Assembly: GCA_039545295.1 (NCBI GenBank)
Contig: BCIK01000007.1
Span: forward strand, 689,835 to 753,834
Direction: 5' to 3'
DNA: 64,000 nucleotides
DNA from: Udeniomyces pyricola
Taxonomy: Eukaryota > Basidiomycota > Tremellomycetes > Cystofilobasidiales > Mrakiaceae
Shown here: positions 28,870 to 40,692 of the stretch, piece by piece
How positions within the stretch are numbered: the first letter of the stretch is position 1
Layout: every line of letters begins with the position of its first letter
Translations under genes and position numbers: made by a program
The notes under the pieces: model-generated
What the model was told of the DNA's origin: nothing
The model's database searches: none
Seen by the model: only the letters and a program-made list of their open reading frames with translations

Positions 28870-31459
28870 ATGTCGTTCCCACCACCAACACCCGGTCCTT
28901 ACAGTTTCCCTCGGGAGGAACACTCCGTCATCCAATTCTGGCGCGACATCGACGCCTTCCAGACGTCGCTCAAGCAGTCCGAGGGCAAGCCGAAGTTCAC
29001 GTTCTTTGATGGCCCTCCGTTCGCGACGGGCAAGCCGCATTACGGTCATTTGCTCGCCGGAACTGTCAAGGTTGGTCCGTCGTCGTTGTTGTGCGAAAAC
29101 GGAAGGAATGTGATCTATCTGGGTTGGAGAAGGATAGGTGTCATGTCGTATTGAAAGAGAACATGAACGTTGGGAGACTTGGTCGGGTTAGGGTATGCTG
29201 CTCAACGGAAGGGGTTTTTGTCGTGTGAGGAGTGGGCAAGGGGGAGGGAAGGAGGAAGAGAAGCCATACATCACCACCATCACCATCATCGTCGCTCACG
29301 CTAATGTTCTTCTCATTTATCTCATTCTAACCTTGCCCCTTGATCTCTTGCGAACGCAAATCCCAGGACATCGTCACGCGACACGCTCATTCGACCGGTC
29401 ACCACGTCGAGCGTCGGTTCGGATGGGATACCCACGGGCTCCCCGTCGAACACGAGATCGACACCAAGCTCGGCATCACCGGCAAAGCCGACGTCATGGC
29501 TATGGGAATCGAGAATTATAATGCTGAATGCAGAGCGATCGTACGTTCGATCCACGGCTTCTTGGGCGCGAGTCAGGAGATGGTGTAGGAAGGAAAGAAA
29601 GGAAAGAAACAAGCGAAGCTTATGCATCAACCCTCCCTCCTTTTTTTCTCGGTATATCCCTTCTCTTCTCACTTCACCTGTATCACACGGTACATGCGAT
29701 GTGTGTATGTTCTTTGTAGGTTATGCGATACGCTGGAGAGTGGAAAGATACGGTCGAGCGAATGGGTCGATGGATCGATTTCGAAAAGGATTACAAGACC
29801 CTCAACCCATCCTTCATGGAGTCTGTGTGCGTAGTCATCTTGCTTTTCCATCATGTGTCTTGGCTCTTCTTCATCAAGCTCACCCAGTTCTCCTTGATCT
29901 ATCGCTTTTCGCGTAACATGTGGACGTGATTGTGTTTGACGTGGTGATGCGGTGCGGAAACCGATTAACCATGACAGCTGGTGGGTCTTTGGCCAGTTGT
30001 TCGAGAAGGGACTCGTTTACCAGGGTCTCAAGGTCATGCCGTACTCGACCGGATGCACGACGCCCCTCTCGAATTTCGAAGCCGGTCTCGCGTACAAGGA
30101 CGTCAACGACCCGGCTGGTATGTCAACTTTTTTTTTCTCGTGTCTTTGTTTGGTTCTTGGGTGGGAGGAGGGAAAGTGCTGGGGTAGATGCAGAGGAGGA
30201 GCCGTAGATGGATAGATGAAAGGGTTAGAAGGAGGAAAGAAGTCACACCGCACTTCGTTTATCTAGGGATGTGCGTCGATGGCTAAACTGACACATCACT
30301 TGCAACTCGCCCTGTCTGAATCCCCCCCCCCCCCCCGATCCCCCATAAACTACCGTCACGACCATAGTGACTGTCTCCTTCCCTCTCATCGACGACCCAT
30401 CGACTTCGCTCCTCGCCTGGACGACTACACCTTGGACGCTCCCTTCGAACCTCGCGGTCTGCGTCCACCCAGAGTTCACTTACCTCAAGATTCACGACGT
30501 CGAGCGCAACCAGAATTTCATCATCCACGAGGCTTTGCTCAAGACGTTGTACAAGGACCCTAACGGGAAAGACAAGGCGAAGTGGAAGAAAGTGGGCAGC
30601 TTCTTGGGTAAGGATATGAAGGGGTGGAGGTATGAGCCCTTGTTTGATTACTTTGTGGAGCAGGTACGTACCAATTTTGTATTTGAGATGACCTTGGTAA
30701 AGGATCTGTCTTATAAGGAGAAGATGGGGTTGCCTTTTGGCCGTTGGGGTTTTGTGTGGGGCATAAATGTGTCTCGAAGAGAGGGGACCGAACAGGACAG
30801 AAGATCTAAGGGGGTAGGAGATTGACTCTTGTGCAGACAACAGAAGAGGTGTTAATCTTGGAGGATCAAGGGTGGAAACGAAAAGGAATCCAACTAGGTC
30901 ACCTTGAATGAAGGTTGTGGAAGGAAGAAGGATGTCGTCCGCAGTCAGAAAGGTGGCCCTAATCTTGATCCCCTTTCTTCTTTCTTTTCACCTCTAGTAC
31001 GAGGACCGAGCCTTCCGAGTCGTCTGCGATCCCTACGTCACCTCTGATTCCGGTACCGGTCTCGTCCACCAAGCACCCGCGTTCGGAGAGGACGATCACC
31101 GCATCGCCATCGCCAACGGCGTCATCTCGAAAGAGGAGATGCCTCCCTGCCCGATCGACGACGCGGGTCGGTACACTGAGGCCGTTCCCGAGTTCAAAGG
31201 CGTCCACGTCAAGGCGGCGGATAAGGACATTTGCAAGTTGCTCAAGTCCAAGGGAAGGTTGATCGTTCAGGCTGTCCTCAACCATTCGTACCCGTTCTGC
31301 TGGCGGTGAGTAGAGGTTGTTTCTTTTGGGTTGGATGAATCCAGGCGTTTGCGTCTGATCACGTGAAATCGATCTCACCGATGCATGTGTCTACCCGACG
31401 CTGAACCTGATCATTTTCTTACGACTTTGCGTGTGACTCTCCTTAAACCCCTTTCGTAT

Positions 31460-31511
<52 letters not shown>

Positions 31512-34500
31512 GTTTTCTTGCTCGTCCTAGATCTGGTACTCCTTTGCTCTACAAGGCGATCCCCGTTTGGATGGTCGAGGTTGAGAATCATCGAGAAAAG
31601 ATGGTCAAGAACAACAACGCAACCCGGTGGTTAGTCAAGCAGAACCCCTTCCCCCACCTCCCGTCTCTTTTGTTGTGTTTCACATTGTCACCAACGAAGC
31701 AGTTCATGATTCTGATGGTTCATACTTTCAACACCTCTTTTTTTCGTTTTCTCTCTCTTTTTTTGTTTTCTATCTGTGTTGTTGTGTATGCCGAACCACG
31801 ATGCAGGGTCCCTGAGTTTGTCGGCGAGAACCGATTCGGTAACTGGCTCAAGAACGCCCGCGATTGGAACATCTCGCGTAACCGATACTGGGGAACTCCC
31901 ATCCCGCTCTGGGCTAACGAGGATTTCTCTGAGGTGAGAAAGCTAGAGAGAGAAAGCGAGAGGGGGGGGGAGGTTAACTCGTCTCGACGTAGTAGACGAG
32001 AACGAAAGAAAAGCTGACCAGGCTGTCGCCCCCTATTCTTTTATGACTTTCCTTTGCGTTTCTCACGGTTTTCCCTTGGGGTTTACTGTAGATGGTCTGT
32101 ATCAGCTCGATCGAGCAGCTCCGTGAGCTCTCGGGTAATCCGGACATCACTGAGATCCACCGACACGACATCGATCACATCACGATCCCTTCCAAGAAGA
32201 ACCCGGGTACGGTTCTCAAGAGGATCGAAGAAGTCTTTGACTGTTGGTTCGAGAGTGGATCGTGAGTATTTTTGTTGCGATTCTTGGGCTCGATTCGCCA
32301 ATTTGGTGTGGTTATGATCCCTTTGTGAGGACGATGAGGTCGGATTGGACGATGAACCGATCGTTCGTTGGGTATTTGTAATCGGTCGGCTGACGCTGCC
32401 ATTCTTCTTTCCTTCCATCATCGCGACCGGCTATCTACTCAGGATGCCGTACGCTCAGTCGCACTACCCCTTTGAGAACAAGGCCAAGTTTGAAGAGAAC
32501 TTCCCGGCCGACTTCATCTCGGAGGGTATCGACCAGACCCGAGGTTGGTTTTACACCCTTCTCGTTCTCGCGACTCACCTCTTTGACACGGCGCCTTGGA
32601 AGAACGTCACTGTCAACGGCCTCGTCCTCGCTGCGTGAGTCGGGCTCTGTCTTTTGCTGGTTGCTTTGGCTCGCGATCCATGAGGAAGGAAGAAGCTTAC
32701 CATCTTGTCCGGGCTCTTTTTCTTTCTTCTTCTTTCCTGATGGCCTTTCGTGTCCCTGTTTCTCCTTTGGCCTTGCATGTTATCTTCAGTGACGGTCGTA
32801 AAATGTCCAAGTCGCTGAAAAACTACCCGGATCCCAACGAGGTTATCGAGCGCTACGGAGCCGATGCCGTCCGTCTCTTCCTCGTCAACTCGCCCATCGT
32901 CCGAGGCGACAACCTTCTCTTCAAGGAGGAAGGCGTCAAGGGAGTCCTTTCTCGGGTCCTCCTGCCTTGGCTTAACGCCTACAACTTCTTCGCCGCCCAC
33001 GTCCCGATCCTCAAAAAGGATCACGGCGTCGAGTTCAAGTACGACCCCGAAGCGAAGCTGTCGACTAACGTCATGGACCAGTGGATTTTGGCGAGGTGCC
33101 AGTCGTTGATCAAGCATGTTCACGAGGAAATGGATGGTGCGTTTTATCATTTGAAAAGGCTCTGCTGTTTGTTTGCACAGGGGTTGTTTTTTTTTTCCTT
33201 GCTTTTCCATCACTCTTCTTTTCAGGGTTTGAAACAAGACATTGACAATCCTCCTTTTGTGTTTCTTTTCGTGCTTGATTCTCTATGTCTTTTCCGTCTC
33301 TCGTATCTCTGGACGTCTTTCGTTGCTGGGGATCGATTTTAGCTTACCGACTTTACACCGTCATTCCTCGACTCATCTCGCTCATCGAGGAGCTCACCAA
33401 CTCGTACATTCGATTCAACCGAAGGCGAATGAAGGGTGCCGAGGGCGTCCAAGACACCGTCACCGCGCTCAACACGCTTTTCGAGGCCCTCTTTACCCTC
33501 TGCCGAACCATGGTGCGCATCCTTGTCTTTCTCTCTTGTTTTTTTTTTCTGTTGTGCGGTTCTAAGATGGTGGTCATTTTCTGAACACAAGCTCAACCCC
33601 TATGTCCTCTCGGTTCTTTTCTTTCTTTGTGTTTTTTATTCACCCTTTTTCCCCTTTTCCTCATCCGTCTCGTCGCTCCCAATGTACAGTCCTCTTTCAC
33701 ACCCTTCATGACCGAGACCATCTACCAGCGCCTGCGATCGTTCCTTCCCGAGTCCAAGGATGCGACCGAGGACGTGCGATCAGTTCACTTCCTTTCGTTC
33801 CCGGAACCCAAGGAGGCTTACTCGAACGAGGCCGTCCAGGTCGCCGTCCGTCGGTTGCTCTCGGTCATTGCTATCGGTCGACGACTGCGAGACGACAAGG
33901 GTCTTGACCTCAAGGTGAATAATTGAATTCCCTTTTATATATATATATATCACCCTGTGTCGTACTCGTCTCGCCCTCTGTGTAGATAAACAGACATATA
34001 TCGTCGTGTCTGTTCCTTGTTATCGAAACGACAACGTACTCACTCTGGATTCGTACTTCTTGGCTGTCTTTCCCTCCCCTCCTCGATTTGTTCCTTTAGA
34101 CGAACCCCCTGAAAGAACTTATCGTCTTCCACCCAGACGCTTCTTTCCTTGCCGACGTCAAGGGTCTCGAATCGTACCTCTGCTCCGAACTCAACGTCCA
34201 AACCGTCACCTACACCTCGCGGGAGGAGGACGTTAACCTGACGTACAAAGCCTCGGCCGATTGGCCCGTGCTCGGCCGTCGACTGCGAGGGGCCATGCCC
34301 AAGGTCAAAGCGGCCCTCGCTCAACTCTCCTCGGACGAAGTCAAAGAGTTCAAAGCGTCGGGTTCTATCGACGTCGCCGGTCAAACGCTTTCGGCTGGTG
34401 ACCTTAGCGTGTCGGCTTCCGTTGACTTTTCGACCAACCCCGATTTCCATGGCGGACAAGGCGATACGACTCAAGCTAAGGAAGATGGCGAGTTGATTGT

Positions 34501-34816
34501 CGTCGTTGACGTTCGATCGTCACCCGAGCTCGTCAGTCTTGGACTCGCGAGGGGTTTCATCTCATCCATTCAGCAATTGAGGAAGAAGGCTGGACTCGTC
34601 GCGACGGATGACGTCGATGTCTTTTACCAAGGCGCGTCCGAGGCGATGAAGGCGGCGATCGAGGCGAGTACCGAGGCGATCTGGCGCGATACGAAGAGCG
34701 CCGCCGTTGAGGCGAGTCAGATGGGTGAAGGAAGGAAGGTTTTGTTGGAGGACGAAGTTGAGGTCGCGAATGAGAAGGTCAAGGTCTCGCTTGTCGAGAG
34801 GGCTACTCGGGACTAA
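28870..34816 (+). CDS. ILS1: Cytosolic isoleucyl-tRNA synthetase
   Basis: Class I aminoacyl-tRNA synthetase charging tRNA-Ile in the cytosol. The start at 28870 gives [20 protein letters not shown]. The HIGH-type motif is [20 protein letters not shown] (HYGH, as in other eukaryotic IleRS). Next are [17 protein letters not shown], the CP1 editing domain ([36 protein letters not shown]), [14 protein letters not shown] block [33 protein letters not shown] and [20 protein letters not shown]. The KMSKS loop is [15 protein letters not shown]. The anticodon-binding domain has [20 protein letters not shown] and [12 protein letters not shown]. The C-terminal extension ends SLVERATRD. Roughly 1,070-1,100 residues, about 14 exons. 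A long TC microsatellite sits in one intron. The short exon ending at NNNATRW is less certain. Family call is very firm. Confidence 0.96.
31462..31507. repeat. TC dinucleotide microsatellite in an IleRS intron
   Basis: About 23 TC units directly upstream of the acceptor of the exon beginning [14 protein letters not shown]. Its position suits an extended polypyrimidine tract. Confidence 0.9.
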
Positions 34817-35553
34817 GAAGAAGAAGAAGAAGAAGAGGAGAGGAGAGGGTTAGGAAGTGGAAGAAGAAGAAAAAAAATCATGGGTGGGTTGCTAGAAGCC
34901 CGATGAGGATCGAGGGCCGGGAATCCAAGGATTTCAGGAGGGGGGGGGGGGGAGATGGCGGAAAGTGGTTTCAAATGAAGAAGGGGTTCCTTACATTCCT
35001 TTCTCCCTTTTTTTTCTTTCTTTTACTTGATGAATTCTTTGNTTTGAGAGGGGTTTTTTTTTTTTTTTTTGTGTTTTTCCTTGCTATGTTTTGTTTTCTC
35101 GTGACTTCTTTTATTTCTGTTTTCTACTCAGATGTTCGACCTCCATTATTCAGCCTTGTCTCTAACGCAAAGGGACTGAAACCCGAGAAAGGAGTCACCC
35201 AACGGATCACGGACGGACGATCGTCGCGCAAAAAAAAAAAGAACCAAAAACGAACATGCCATAGAACGGGCAGACTACTCGATACAAGAGGGAGAAAAAA
35301 AAAGGACCAAAGGGGAGAAAAGGGATTGAAATGAAAAAAAGGGGGGGGGCACACCAGCCTCATCGAGAGGTCGCTTCAGAGGGAGAGAGGGAGGGAGGGG
35401 AGAGGGGATCACACAAGAAGCTAAACAGAGAGAAGAATTGAGAGGAGCCGCAACGAGAACAGACGAGCAAGCTGTCTAAAAGAAAGAGGAAACAAAACAA
35501 AAATAAAAGACAAAGAGAATGCTAGAGAGGAAAGTGTGGTTTCATTTCTTGTT
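34817..35553. other. Intergenic region between convergent genes
   Basis: It holds the 3' ends of the IleRS gene and of the secreted glycine-rich protein gene. It contains GAAGAA repeats at its left end, poly-G runs near 34940 and 35342, a poly-T run near 35060 and one N at 35042. No coding exon seen. Confidence 0.55.
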
Positions 35554-36849
35554 TTAGACGAGAGGAGCATAGCGTCGTCGGATGTAGTAACCACCGTTAC
35601 CGCCGACGACATCGCCCGACTTGGCATAGCCACCGTCTCCACCGTTCTTGGAGGCAACATTGAGGGCATCGGCAGAAGAGAGAAGGCCTTTGGATGACCA
35701 TGGGGATGAAGAAGCAACGCCGCTGTGCAAGGGAAGGAGAGAGTAGCGAGGAATCAGCAAGAAGGTCCACCTCTCAATGCATTATATGTAAAGAAACAGT
35801 TGAGATGGAAAAGAGAGACGTACACGCTACCTCCATCCGCGTTTCCAGCGGCACCCGAGTAGGCCGACCCACCTCCACCCGAGGCAAAGCCAGCGTTTCC
35901 ACCTTCTGCATCTCCCGAACCAGCGTTCCCGCCGTCGCCACCGTTTCCACCGGCGATGTTGAGGGCCGAGAGTCCACCTTGAGAGGAGGTGACCGAACCA
36001 CCCTTGGCGGAACCTCCGATGCCCGAGTAAGCGGAACCGCCATCGCCTCGAGCGTAGAAGTAGTTGTTTCCACCATCGCCACCGACGACGTCGCCGGACT
36101 TGGCGTAGCCGCCATCACCGGCGTTCTTGGTCCCGACGTTGAGAGCATCAGCAGACGAGAGGAGACCATTGGAAGAGCCGTAAGGGTAGTAGGAAGTGGT
36201 CGCAACACTGATGATGAGAACAAAGAACGGGTCAAACCAAGGATGGAAAGGATCGGGTAGGTGTCAGGATATCGGTTTCGGGAACAATGCGATGACGATT
36301 GAAAAAAACATCGAAGAAAAGCACACGAGATTGAAGAATCTGGATACTCACGCGTTCCCCCCGTCAGCGTTTCCTGCAGCACCAGAGTAGGCAGAGCCTC
36401 CTCCACCGTTGATACCGCGACCGCCCTCGGCGTCACCAGAGCCTGCAGCAGGACCAAAAGGAAGTTGAACGGTTAAGCGAGACTGAAAAAAAAAAAACTA
36501 GTACAAACAAAAACAGGAAACAAAAAAAGATCAATCAACGCAATAACGTACCAGCGTTGCCACCATCTCCGGCGTTCTTGGAGCCGACGTTGAGGGCCGA
36601 TAGACCGCCCTGAGAGGTCGCGATAGAGCCACCCTTGGCGGAACCACCAATACCGGAGTAAGCCGATCCACCGTCCCTATTGGAAGAAGAGTGAGCCCAA
36701 AGCCAAGAGGATCAGATGTGGGCTTTGATACGGGATCTGGCAAACAGGTCGAGAAGGGCGGTTATGGATAGAGAGACTCACGAAGGGATAGGAGCGGCAG
36801 AGACGGTAAGGGCAGTGAGGAAAAGGAGAGTAGGAGCAATGAATCGCAT
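35554..36849 (-). CDS. Secreted glycine-rich protein with A-B-A-B internal repeats
   Basis: A predicted secreted protein of about 275 residues from five exons (first 36782-36849, second 36552-36676, last ending at 35554). Residues 1 to about 20 (MRFIAPTLLFLTALTVSAAP) are a classic signal peptide. The mature part is Gly/Ser/Ala/Asn/Asp-rich and has no cysteine in my translation. Two modules alternate. Module A has GGSAYSGIGGSAKGGS, SQGGLSALN, GDGGNAGSGDAEGG and GGGGSAYSGAAGNADGG. Module B has GLLSSADALNV, GDGGYAKSGDVVGG and aromatic residues. The order is A1-B1-A2-B2, about 125 residues per A+B pair. The second copy of A ends with a longer spacer (NAGFAS), and B2 ends YYIRRRYAPLV. No enzyme domain is seen. 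A cell-wall, adhesive or matrix role is inference only. Confidence 0.85.
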
Positions 36850-37315
36850 CTTGTCTACTCTTTAGTGTTTAGTGTTGTGTGTGTGAAGGGTAAGGAGGAT
36901 GAGAAGTGTGTTGAGAGTGAGGAGTGAGATCCAATGAGCGTTGGTTGAGTGTGCAAAGAAGGGAAGGGTGAGGCTAGCTCGGCGAAGTGTTGGAAAGAAA
37001 AATGAGAGTAAAGGGCGGGAGAGAAAAGTAAAGCGAAGGAAGGTATTGAGAGAGGTAGTGGTTTGATGAGGAACAAGACAACGTCGAGGAGAGCGATTTT
37101 TAAAGGGCAAGAGGGCGAAAATCAGAACAACAGGGCAACGCGAGGCGGGCGTCAGTCGAGATCGAAACATCAACAACAGAGAGGCACAAAAGCCGCAAGA
37201 GGCGGGTATCATTGCGGTGGTATGAGCCGGATTGGAAACCGAGCGATATTGCAGCATAATAATGAACCTACCGGGTCAAGAGGAGCACTCCCGCCTCTTT
37301 CTTTATACAAGAAGC
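36850..37315. promoter_or_regulatory. Upstream region of the secreted repeat protein / 3' end of ferroportin
   Basis: Both neighbours are on the minus strand; this stretch carries the ferroportin 3' UTR and the promoter and 5' UTR of the secreted protein. The 100 bases next to the start codon are purine-rich on the + strand (pyrimidine-rich on the coding strand), as is common for strongly expressed fungal genes. No other gene seen. Confidence 0.45.
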
Positions 37316-40310
37316 TCATCGGCTCGCAAGGGCAATTTCCTCCTCAGGCAACCGACGCCGGACAATCGCCGAAGGACGGCCCCCGACATCTTCCCCTTGC
37401 CCCTGCCCCTGCCTCTGCCCCTGCCCTTGGCTCTGCAGAGCCTGACCTGAGCCAACAACGCCATTTGAGTCTTCCAAGGCGTGAGGATCGGTCCCGCCGA
37501 GCCATTTCCAGTGCGGAAGGACATGACCTCGGGAAGATCGCAGGAAGAAACAGTAGATCAATCCTGCAAGCAGGACCGAAACGAAAGAGACAAGGGCCGT
37601 CCAGCGAAACTCATCAGGGCTGAATTAAAGTGGGACATGTTTAGTCGATTGAACCTGTGTGATGAAATCGAGGGCAAAATAGGCAAGTCAAGAACTAACC
37701 GATTGAACCCAAGCACGACACCCCACTTGCCCAAGTCAAAAGCGGACTGTAAACTCAGTTGTAGGCTTGTCAAACCTGCTCGGACCAAATAAGAAAGAAG
37801 GTGAGCTTCATCTAGGAATAAAACGCTGTCGTCTCAACCAAACGGACGCACGGTTCCGTCGAGGGTGGTCTTTCAGCGCGACCTGAAGCGTTTGAAGTTG
37901 TATAAGATCGAACGACCACAATCCTGTAGGTAACAAAGACAAATTAAGATTTATTCCGAGAGGGTAGACACATCGTATCTGGAGACGTACCAATCCTGGA
38001 CAACGCTATAAAGGCAAAGAATAGCCCCTTGTTCCAGCTTGGACCTAAGATATACGTAACAACTTGGTCAATTATTTGTGCAGGTGATGAGGTTTCCATA
38101 TGAGAGGAGGATCTACAAAGAAAAATGGTGATGCAAGTCTGAAGTGGAGAATCACCTTGGCCTGGTGGAGACACGTGCGGAAGACCCACGTAAAGGGTCA
38201 ACAGAGGTGGGAAAAGACAAATGATCTCGGACCTGCAAGATTTCCATACGAAGAGAGTTGCTTGTTCAGAGCAGGTCAAAGCGAGCATAATAACCCAAGA
38301 AAATAAAGGCAACTAGTAGGCGGCAAGTCAGGGATGCACCAAAGAGACCAAGCGCCTCCTCGTACCAGCCCAACGTTGCGTTCTAACCAAGGCATGAGAA
38401 CGGTCCCAGCCAGACCGGCCACCACACCAAGCCCCCGCATGCCCGCAATGAATGGATCACTGAAGCTGCGCTGCGATTTGAGGTACGAGAGCATGATTCC
38501 GTCGAATGAGAGGGTAGTGAGGTAGACCAGGGAGATGGAGAGTGAGCCTGGTCCAATGAGGTGTGGCAGGTGAGCATGTGCAGACGGAATAGAGACGTAA
38601 GTTCAAGTCTGCTACTAGTTGATTAGAGCCAAGACAAAATTCATAGGATGGTGATGAGATCCATCATATGGTCACTCACTTAAGAACACAGGCAACTGAA
38701 CAAACTCCTTCCAATCCGCCATCATCTGCCTCAACCCTCGCTGAGTGTCGTGATAGTATCGACTGATCGACTTGTTCGTGTGTTCAGTCGCCTGTAGGTT
38801 CTGTATCTTTCTTGCCTCAGTCCGTCTCTGCTCCTCCTCCGCGAGGATGGGGAACGCTCGCCAGACAACACCGATCCAAGCGAGTTCGGTCAAGAGCGTG
38901 CCGGACGAGAGAGACAGCAAGAAGTAGAGAGAGAACGGGTACGAGGCGGTGCTCGTTAAGAGGGAGACAAAGAGCTAGTCGTCGGGAGGAAGAAGACAGG
39001 ATCGGACATTAGATCAGGCTTGGGCCGTTGTGAGGCATCGGACAACGACTGGATTACAGAAGAATCAACACACAGGTGCGAGCAGCTTGCAGAGCAAGTC
39101 AGTCCGTCGAAGCCAGGCATTGAAGGTAGTCAGACGACGATTGGAATCATTCGAGATGGTCACGACCCTATGACGAGATTGCAGGGGTCCATCAACGTGT
39201 CAGAATAGGCCCAGCCACATCAAATTTTTGCAATGCTAGGCTCACCAATCCCTTTGGATGGCCACGTTGAGTCCTCCGCTAGCAAGGCCTGCAGTGCTAC
39301 TGGCAAGAACGATGACAGCAAAACAGAAGTAAACTAGCCCGTGCTTGGTTGGGTTGATCGGATCGTTTTTAGAGGTGGTAGATGTCCAGGCTGTCGACGT
39401 TGCGTCGCGAAGAGGGATGAAGAGCACTATATTGGAAAACGACACAAATCGGGACCACGCTGCTTAATCAATCACGTCCAGTAAGACACGCCAAGTAGCA
39501 TCAGGTAGCACCTGAGAACGAACCGATGAAAGCTGCATATGCGGCAGCAGTAGTAAGCTTGGTGAATCAAAGGAACGCAATCACATCAGCCGTGGGGATT
39601 CCTCTCAATTTGATGGAGCAGGTAACTAGCCCAAACGAACGTTCTAACGTGGTATGGTCGCACTTTCTGAACCGCAATCGCCCATCGGACGAACCCCAAT
39701 CTGTTCTTGTCATCTATGAGACCTCCGACCCAGCCACTGCCAATGAGACTGGCCCCCGTCGTTAAGAGGCCAAGTAAAGACGCCGGGACGAGTGTCGTTG
39801 GGAAGAGAACGATGAGATAGAGGTAGTAGGCGAATTCTGCCGAACGCTCGTTCCATGCACTGCAGAGACATAGTGACGAGTGGCATCCAAAGGGAATGGA
39901 TGAGCAGATCATATGTCAACAGCGGGGTTCCACAGCTCTTTCACGAATGTCGGTTGTATCGCTCATGCGTTGAACGATCGGCTGACTGACGATGAGAAAT
40001 GTTGGAGGATGAGGCACAGAAATGGCCACAGCGGGATGGAGTCCCCATCACGAGAAACGTCGGGTGGGTCCGACGGGGCATCGATTGGAGGTATGTCAGT
40101 GATGGGAAGTCGAGGAGAATGAGCCATAGCAGGAGTCAATGTCGCCTTGACGTCTGAGTGAGATTTGAATGAATGGGAAGACGTTGAAGCATTCGGAATC
40201 GAAGGTGCCTGCGGGGTGATCTCGACCAGTTCGAAAAAGTCAGGATCGGGACGACGCGTTTGAACCTGCATGCCTGTCTGCAGTGGGAGGTCAGAAGGCG
40301 CGGATGTCAT
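37316..40310 (-). CDS. FPN1: Ferroportin-type iron exporter (SLC40 family)
   Basis: Multi-spanning metal transporter; animal and plant members export Fe(II) or related metals from the cytosol or into organelles. The start at 40310 gives MTSAPSDLPLQTGMQVQTRR and a soluble N-terminus of about 90 residues. The membrane region opens with LCLILQHFSS, then, after an intron with a GTCAGT donor, AWNERSAEFAYYLYLIVLFP, TLVPASLLGLLTTGASLIGS, GWVGGLIDDKNRLGFVR and AIAVQKV, the hallmark N-terminal half of the family. Later exons give GGLNVAIQRDW, LLSLSSGTLLTELAWIGVVW, FDGIMLSYLKSQRSFSDPFI, GMRGLGVVAGLAGTVLMPWL and GLWSFDLIQLQTLQVALKDH. The last exon has a membrane span, IYCFFLRSSRGHVLPHWKW, and a hydrophilic tail with a Gln-Gly repeat. 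About ten exons. Small internal exons are less certain. Divergent from the methyltransferase gene. Confidence 0.88.
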
Positions 40311-40692
40311 GGGCGTAGCGGTGGTTCGTGTAGGCCGGGCGGTTATGAGTTGGATGTGGTGGTCGGTTGATGGTTGATGGTGAGTATAAGCCGTTGTATT
40401 ACTACCATCGTCAACGCATACAACTAGTACGATCATGCCGACTGCTCATATATATCATACTGACAGGTAGACAGACATGCATCGCATCCGCGTACATTCG
40501 ACCAACCTGCAGCTGGCCAATGAGCCGTCGGTCCATCGGAATTGGGCCGTGGCGTTCGCAAGCGTTCGTCGCTCTCATCCGTCGATCTGTCTGCGCTCCA
40601 ACGTTCCAGATCGCGTCCCCAGAACTGCGACCTCCATTTTTCCCCCTTGGCCACTCACTCTCTTTTTCCCATCGACTCCTCTTGCCTTTCTC
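40311..40692. promoter_or_regulatory. Shared divergent promoter region ferroportin / METTL26-like
   Basis: The two assigned starts are 382 bases apart. Part of it (from 40477) is open in frame with the downstream methyltransferase gene and could be an alternative N-terminus rather than promoter. Confidence 0.45.
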
